Part shown: positions 57,933 to 64,000 of the stretch, piece after piece | How the letters are laid out: every line of letters starts with the position of its first letter | Numbering within the stretch: position 1 is the stretch's first letter | Source of the DNA: Arcuatula senhousia | Taxonomy: Eukaryota > Mollusca > Bivalvia > Mytilida > Mytilidae | DNA: 64,000 nt | Assembly (NCBI GenBank): GCA_963971305.1 | Contig: OZ020305.1 | Coordinates: 42,977,717 to 43,041,716 of the forward strand | Reading direction: 5' to 3' | The notes under the pieces: model-generated | The model's database searches: none | Told to the model about the DNA's origin: nothing | The model's input: only the letters and a program-made list of their open reading frames with translations | Translations under genes and position numbers: made by a program

Positions 57933-59647
57933 TTTTTATACGACCGCAAAAAATTTGCGGACGTATAATGGTATGATGCTGTCGTCGTCGTCGTCGTCGT
58001 TGTCGTCGTCGTCTGTTAACTTTAGTGTATACACGATAACTTTAGTTCTAGTTATCCAAATGCAATGAAATTTGACAATGATATTTCTTACCATTAAAGG
58101 ATGGATGGGATTGATTTTGGGAGTCCCCCCTTTTTTCGTTTAGAAATTAAGGGCCAAAAGGGGCCAAAATTGCAACTTTTTTGTTTGTTCTTACAATAAC
58201 TTTTTCAAAATCTTCTCCTCTGAAACTACTGAACAGAATTCAATGAAACTTGGTATGATTGATCATTAGGGTGTCCTGCACTATAGTTATGTTTCGATTT
58301 CTGATTCGTCAAAAAAACATGGCCGCCGTGGCTAAAAATAGACTAAGGGGGTCAGACTACTGTTTTTGGCTTGTAATTCAAAAAGTATAAGAGATAGTTG
58401 AAATCTGATGCCACCCTACTGCTTCAGGATCAAAAGTTCTACAAAAGTCTCCATTTGGTCGAAGTTGTCAGAAGACCCTTTATAGGGGTTACGGCCCCTT
58501 AAAGGTGAAAAATAGCATTTTTTCATGTTTTTGCCCTATAGTATGAAAATTATTGCAGATAGCAAAAAGCTGTTGCTTGCTTAATTGTTCAGCTCATTTA
58601 GCTCTACAAAAAACTCCAAGGGTCGAAGTTGTCAGATGACCCCTTATAGGGGCTACAGCCCCTAAAATAATGTTTTTTCATGTTTTTGGCCTATGAAATG
58701 AAAACTATAGCAGGTAGAGAGAAGCTGTTGCTTGCTTAAATGTTCAGCTCATTTACACAATTAAGAATTAATTTTTGCGACCCCCCCTTTTTCCCCTATT
58801 ACGTAATTAAGGGCCAAATGGGTCCAAAATCGAAACTTTTTTATTTGTGGTCCGATTTTGAAAATTTTTTTTGCAAGTTTATTCTTGTCAGGTAGCAAAT
58901 CCAAATTTGAGAATTAATTTTTGTGACCATCCCCTTTTTCTCTTGTTTTGTAATTAGGGGCCAAAAGGGGCCATAATCAAAACTTTTTTTATTTCTGGTT
59001 TGTTTTTGAAATTTTTTTTTGCAAGTTTCTTTTTGTCAAGTAGTGAATCCAAATTTGAGAAATTGTTTTTGCAACCCCACCCCTTTTTTACCTGTTACAT
59101 AATAAGGGGCCAAAAGGGGCCGAAATTGATTTTTTTTTAATTCTTGTCCAATTTTGACAATTTTTTTGCAAGTTTATTCTTGTCAAGTAGCAGATATATT
59201 TTTGTGTCCCCTTTTTTTACTGTTATGTTATTAGGGACCAAAAAGGGCCAAAATTCTAACCTTTTTTATTTCTGGTCCGATTAAAAAAATTTTTTTTACA
59301 GGTTCATCCTTGCCAAGTAGCGATTCTAAATTTAAGAATTAATTTTCGTGAACCCCACTTTTTTTTTGCTCATTACCTAAGGGGCCGTAATCATAATTTA
59401 AAAAAAATTCTGGTTCGATTTTTAATTTTTTTCCCAAACATTCTTTTCAAGAGTAGAATACAAAATTGAAAATTTATATTTTTACCCCCTGGGTTGAAAG
59501 TCCACCAGAGAAGCATGTGTCAAAAACCTTTGTCAGTCCACCATGGGCTGCATGTGTCCAGAGCAATAGACTATCCATATTCGGCCTAAAATGTACAGGG
59601 TTCAAATGTTGCGGTCGTATCATGCTGCGCTCGGCGAAGCTTTTTAT
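57933..59647 (+). mobile_element. Hairpin-capped element A, complete copy
   Basis: Starts TTTTTATACGACCGCAAAAA with hairpin to TTTGCGGACGTAT and a GTCGTC run (about 57979-58014). It ends GCGGTCGTATCATGCTGCGC. It is ~1.7 kb and closely matches the nested copy at 44522-46227. Confidence 0.8.
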
Positions 59648-59866
59648 TTTCAATTATCAGTAACACTATTCATGCTATTATGATATTCTTGTTTTGTGTT
59701 CACTAAAATTACAGAAATAGTGTTTGATTCCTTAGGTTGTGAATGTAACCTGTCTGTATGTTGACAGTACACATATAATCTTCTGACTCTGAGCAATAAA
59801 CATGATAAAGTAACATGCATTCAGGTCGTTTTCCTCGGTCTTAGTAAAGGAATTAACAAGCCACAC

Positions 59867-60216
59867 CTGATTGTTAAAAGTATTGTCATTATTTGAATAT
59901 ACATTGTATGTTTCAGTCTGTGCTCCAATATTGTGTCTCCTTATCTTCAAAGATGTGTTTTCTGCAACAAGGATAGTATCAGAATCCACATTTTTAGAAC
60001 CTGTGTCAGACATAGGAGAACTAGATGATGTATTTCTCTTTAAATATTGGCTGGATAATCACACTCGTCCAAACTGATGGTGCAGTTTTTGTTTCTCATC
60101 TGAAATTCAGGATATTTGGTAGATAAAAAGTACTCAGCAGACTTCTCGTTAAGACAAGCATGCTTCTTGAAGTTTTGACTAGTCAGTGAATACTTGTGTT
60201 GATGAAACCACACATT
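59867..60216 (-). pseudogene. Possible minus-strand exon, frameshifted
   Basis: Between an acceptor-like ATATTTTTTCAG (just above 60216) and a donor-like CAG/GTGTGG (at 59867), the minus strand reads NVWFHQHKYSLTSQNFKKHA and on to a stop at 60040-60042. It then stays open in a second frame through MSDTGSKNVDSDTILVAENT to the donor. A single shift would fuse the two. I do not recognise the product. It could be a second captured exon or a relic of the element's own gene. Confidence 0.35.
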
Positions 60217-60530
60217 CTGAAAAAATATAAAGTTTCAAAAATTTCAGAAATATAAATATAATCTACAAAAGTTCTTTCCATATTAAATATTATTCTCAAG
60301 TATGCTCAAAACCTTGCAAATGCATGTGTTGTTCACAAGTGTGTGTTGATGCTGAAAACTCTTTAGGGTACTTACTACTTAATAATCAAGCCACTCTGCT
60401 ACCCAGGTCCTACTTGCAAAAGCAAATTCATACTACAGTGTATATTGTAACACTTTTAATGCCCTCATGGCCACCACAAATGCCAGAGAATAATTTGACT
60501 TAGTTCTGTGATTGTCTGTCTGTTCTGGTT

Positions 60531-60805
60531 TCAGGGGGCCTGAGTGGCCGAGTGGTCTAAGGCGCTGGTTTAAATACCACACTATTGATCACTAGCTGAT
60601 GACCTCTCAGCTGGTGTTCAAGTACTGTATGTATTTAACAAAAGAGACTTTCCCAACTGTATGTGATTTGGTTTGTTAGTTACCTGCCCAAGGTCGGCGG
60701 TTTCCTGGGCACACTGGTTTTCTTCACCATTAAAACTGAGCGCCCTACATGGCCCAGAGGCGTCGCTAAAGGGTGTTAAACACCAACATGCACACACACA
60801 CCTAA
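60531..60805 (+). mobile_element. tRNA-Leu/Ser-like SINE
   Basis: GGCCTGAGTGGCCGAGTGGT with A box TGGCCGAGTGG resembles a leucine/serine tRNA 5' half. A later GTTCAAGTAC is B-box-like. The body has GTTTTCTTCACCATTAAAAC and AGGGTGTTAAACACCAACAT, then a CA run. It is unlike the other SINEs in the window and not a functional tRNA. Confidence 0.7.
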
Positions 60806-60988
60806 TGGTTTCAAAAATGATCAATTGAAAATGCTGTAACACTTTTTTAAACCAATGGCAATACATAGCTGTTCAGTACAATAAGATGAAGGCTATATAT
60901 GTTGAATTTTCGGCAAAATTTTGAAAATAATTGTGTTTACCATGTAACAGATTAAACTAATAAAAAACAAGTGTGGCCACTAAAAGTA

Positions 60989-61827
60989 TGTCTCGCCTGC
61001 CGGCACCATCACTAAAATCAACTATACCTATAAAGCTTTCATTTCTTGATATCAACACAAAAAGTGTCTGTATATCTAATAACAGATGCCTAGTTATTAT
61101 ACTTTTCAAGCAATCCATTGTCCACAAAAGAATTACAAAAAGTTTTCTGTCTGAAAAAAGACCTAAGTTCACAGAGTCACTGGAGCATAAAATACATGAA
61201 ATAAAAATGGGGTCATGGTCACATGGCATGGTGACAGTTACAGTGTCCACAACGGCAACTGTCTGTTTACCCAATATCAGATGCCTAACTTTCCAGCAAT
61301 TCATCGTCCACAAAAGTCTTACAAAAAAGTTTTTCGGCCTGAAAAAGACCTATGTTCACAGAGTCACTAGAACGTGAAAATGGGGTCAGGGTCACATGGC
61401 ATGGTGACAGTTGCATAAACCATAACCTGAACTGTCTGTATACCAAATATTGGGGCTTGTTTAGGGGGGGGGTACCAATATCCCATATCCCCATAAATTT
61501 TTCATCAAATATCCTGTATCCCAAAAAGTGTTTTTCCAGTATCCCATATCCCTGTAAATAAATTAAATTGACAAAAATATCCCATATCCCACTAAGAAAA
61601 TGTGTGAATATCCCATCTCCCATTATACCCTAAACAAGCCTCAGTGACAGTTGCGTTAACCATAACCTGAACTGTCTGTATACCAAATATCAGATGCCTA
61701 GCTAATATACTTTTCAAGCAATTCATTGTCCACAAAAGTCTTACAAAAAAGTTTACGACGCCGCCGCCGCCGCCGGAAAGTAATACCTATGTCTCGCCTT
61801 CCGCGACTATTCGTCGCAGGCGAGACA
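60989..61827 (-). mobile_element. Hairpin-capped element G, minus strand
   Basis: The hairpin end is at the right: GTCTCGCCTTCCGCGAC and GTCGCAGGCGAGAC. A GCCGCCGCC run (61756-61773) lies inside it. The opposite end TGTCTCGCCTGC (60989) is the inverse of GCAGGCGAGACA. About ~200 bp core units, read minus, contain CTGATATTTGGTATACAGAC, very close to the D core. Confidence 0.8.
61454..61640. mobile_element. ~187 bp MITE inserted in element G
   Basis: GGCTTGTTTAGGG and CCCTAAACAAGCC are exact inverted ends around ATCCCATATCCC-rich sequence, interrupting a core unit of G. Confidence 0.8.
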
Positions 61828-61928
61828 AAAATCATGTATTTCTTCTTGACTATTGTATTGTGTGTCTATAACTTATTTTCGCGTTGTCTTCCATGTTTAC
61901 TGATTTTGTCTTGTAATGACTCCGGGAG

Positions 61929-62748
61929 CACTGTAATTTGACATACCCTCAATGGCTCATGCACCTGTTAATAGTTATACATAAAAGACTTTATACGTGC
62001 ATATAAAACTATGCAGTGTTGTATCATCGAAAAACCTTACCTTACCTTACAAGTTGAGCGGCGACTTCAAAAATCAAAACGAAAGTACATCTTGACACAT
62101 GCGCAATAGCAGGAAATTAGAATCTTTGGCTCTACAAAATTAGTAACTCCGGGGATTGAATGACTGGGACTGGGTTACCCGAAGTTATTTGTTTGCATGC
62201 TCTTGCTGTAAAACCAGTCGAAAATTAGAAATGACTGGGTTACCCGAAGTTATTTGTTTGCATGCTCTTGCTGAAAAACCAGTCGAAAATTAGTATCTCC
62301 GGCATTATTGAAAATTGCCGGAGTTACTAATTTACTTCGGGGATTGAATATGTAACTTGTATTGATGATGTAAATTTGTAACTCCGGCATCATTTAAAAT
62401 TGCCGGAGTTACTAATTAGTAACTTCGGTACTATTTTTTTTACCGAAGTTACAAATAAAAAACTTCGGCAATAAAAATTTGTAACTCCGGGTACAAATTT
62501 ACATTGCCGAAGTTTTTTATTTGTAACTTCGGTAAAAATTTTTAGCACCGAAGTTACTAATTAGTAACTCCGGCAATGAAAATTTGTAACTCCGGGGACG
62601 AAATTGTAAGTTCGGGGATGAAATTAGTAACTCCGGGGTATAAAAATTTGTAACTTCGGCAAATCGTTGAATTGCCGGAGTTACAATTTTCCATTGAAAG
62701 CAATGGAAAAATTAGTAACTTCGGGAGGGTCCACTCCGGCTTTCCATA
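61929..62748 (-). repeat. Right terminal inverted repeat
   Basis: Inverse of 39087-39919 with only scattered substitutions and small indels, including the CCGRAGTTAC motif set and the TTCGACTGG duplication. Near identity of the arms points to a recent insertion or ongoing homogenisation. Confidence 0.85.
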
Positions 62749-62871
62749 TATAAGAGTATCCTCAATGGGGGCCGTCTACAAAGGCAACACTCGCAAACTG
62801 CTAGCTGGAGAGGGATTTATAGAAGCATTGAGCTTGTTACCCAATCCAGGATAAATAAAAATGTTTAAACT
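62749..62871 (+). mobile_element. tRNA-derived SINE, 3' part (split)
   Basis: Resumes at ATAAGAGTATCCTC and continues GGGGGCCG, CAACACTCGCAAACTGCTAG and GGATAAATAAAAATGTTTAA, completing the SINE that stops at 39086. Confidence 0.85.
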
Positions 62872-64000
62872 AAGTATTATAAGCTTTATATATATAAATG
62901 GTGTTGCGTACAGCTCTGCAAAGTAATTTATATAATATAGAATGGATATGGTGAGCTGCAAAGTTAGAAAGGGGTGTCCGTGTGCCAACAGTGATGAAAA
63001 TCATCTTTTTAAAGCCGTTGACACCGGAAAATTTTCGGTGAAATCGCAGAACAAAAAAAAAGAAACAGTACTACATGACACACATATCTGTTGAATATAA
63101 TCTTGTGTTAAACCGAAAAAGAACATGTTTATAGAATAATGCGACTGCTAAAATACTATGACTGTTTTTTTTATTATTCATTACCATTAGCTATTTTTCC
63201 CTTTCTTCACTAATCAACCTTAACGGCCAGGCTTCTACATGACATCTACATTGTTTTATTGTTTACAGTGTTTCCTCATAAACCATTTTAATTGAAACGA
63301 AATCTTTTAAATGATTTTTTTTTTCAATATCTATACTAGTCTTACATAATACGTTTTAAGGCGATTGTTTTGTTCTAGTATTAGCATATACTTGTATATT
63401 AGAATGAATTTGCAAATGTGAAATCTTACAAAACCTCGCATCACTTGAAAATGACAAATCTAAAAAGCAACCAAATATTTTTGCATATTAAAAGCAACGG
63501 ACTATTTTGGCATATTTTTTTAACGTCTTTTCTTCATTGACATGGCAGAAAATTCAATTATAACCCTTTGGTGCGTTCGATACATGTATCTTTTTACCGA
63601 CTCAAGAAAATATTAAACAAGTTCGACCTAGGACGAAGCCTGAGGTCGATATATTGTTTTTTTTTTTAGTTGAGAAAATCATGTTCATGTAATAAATTGC
63701 TTTCTTATAATACTTCATTCATTATTCTACCTATTATTTCCACATTGCACCTTGAACGTTGAAATTATTAGATAAAACATTAATTTTCTACATATTTTTT
63801 TAGGACTTTTACTAACATTTGATATTAATGAAAATGTTGTTAGTACTGATTTGTGTCAAAACAACATAAGTTTCCAAGACGTAATTAATTTAAAATGAAG
63901 TTTCGTTTCATTTGAAATACCTATCTATGTTTAGAAAGGATAAGTCTGTATACATTCTTTGAAAAAAAAACAAACAAAAAAACAGTTGTCGCCCAACTTA
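62872..64000. other. AT-rich end of window with repeat B copy and a hairpin
   Basis: 63130-63260 resembles repeat B (25140, 27340). At 63622-63650 TCGACCTAGGACGAAGCC followed by TGAGGTCGATA forms a hairpin reminiscent of the element termini above, but no microsatellite or core follows. No gene seen. Confidence 0.5.

Larger units (their letters stand above)
39087..62748. mobile_element. 23.66 kb terminal-inverted-repeat element with captured gene fragment
   Basis: Bounded by TATGGAAAGCCGGAGTGG at 39087 and its inverse at 62748, with ~0.82 kb near-identical inverted repeats. It interrupts a SINE whose two parts are collinear and in the same orientation. GATAAG on the left and TATAAG on the right fit a 5-6 bp target duplication. 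The cargo contains five exons of a SURP/RS-type gene, a possible minus-strand exon, and many nested small elements. No transposase, integrase or polymerase frame is visible. Polinton-like integration (6 bp duplication, long inverted repeats) or a foldback element are both possible; the class is undetermined. Confidence 0.8.

Noticed and set aside
39087..62748. Two independent insertions of solo terminal repeats, or an inversion between two repeats
   Set aside because: The SINE parts on each side are collinear, in the same orientation and complete each other at one point, which two separate events would not produce.

Overview
This is an AT-rich, intron- and transposon-dominated eukaryotic window with almost no intact coding sequence. 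tRNA-derived SINEs, Penelope-like reverse-transcriptase remnants, foldback MITEs and tandem-core repeats of the kinds common in bivalve genomes make a marine bivalve, possibly a mytilid mussel, the best guess. That is an inference from repeat types, not a proof. No rRNA, functional tRNA, CRISPR array or prokaryotic operon is visible.

Layout. 1-2.5 kb: featureless AT-rich DNA. 2.5-18.4 kb: three tandem copies of a ~2.78 kb unit. The first carries a 5'-truncated Penelope-like RT (2963-3787); the other two have lost the RT by the same ~1.04 kb deletion. Copy 1 is split by a 6.77 kb insertion (4381-11151) made of one ~6 kb element followed head-to-tail by two 390 bp deletion derivatives, with TAA at every junction. 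18.7-30 kb: a SINE with a 13 bp target duplication, more broken RT copies on the minus strand, a recurrent dispersed repeat (here repeat A) always on the + strand, and a LINE 3' end. 30.3-38.5 kb: an array of ACGT-rich terminal-inverted-repeat elements (here ACGT-X), including exact 1575 bp tandem units with 108 bp palindromes and one inverted copy.

39,087-62,748 is the highlight. It is a single 23.66 kb insertion with ~0.82 kb near-identical terminal inverted repeats, and it splits one tRNA-derived SINE whose two halves (38,851-39,086 and 62,749-62,871) remain collinear. Its cargo includes the 3' part of a spliced gene on the + strand (41,390-50,216) encoding a SURP module and an RS-rich tail, with mutually consistent splice phases and a terminal stop codon. 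It also holds a possible minus-strand exon (59,867-60,216). No transposase is visible, so it looks like a non-autonomous, gene-capturing TIR element.

The same cargo is crowded with at least six types of small element (A to G below) sharing one plan: a terminal hairpin, a CG-rich microsatellite 10-20 bp downstream, a tandem array of ~160-200 bp core units, and a 3' end that repeats the outer hairpin arm. Their termini differ, but several cores are related and share a motif close to GAAACTTGGTATGNAG. They are nested in one another (A in A, C in D, E in F), and one ends 15 bp upstream of a splice acceptor of the captured gene. None was seen in the 39 kb to the left.
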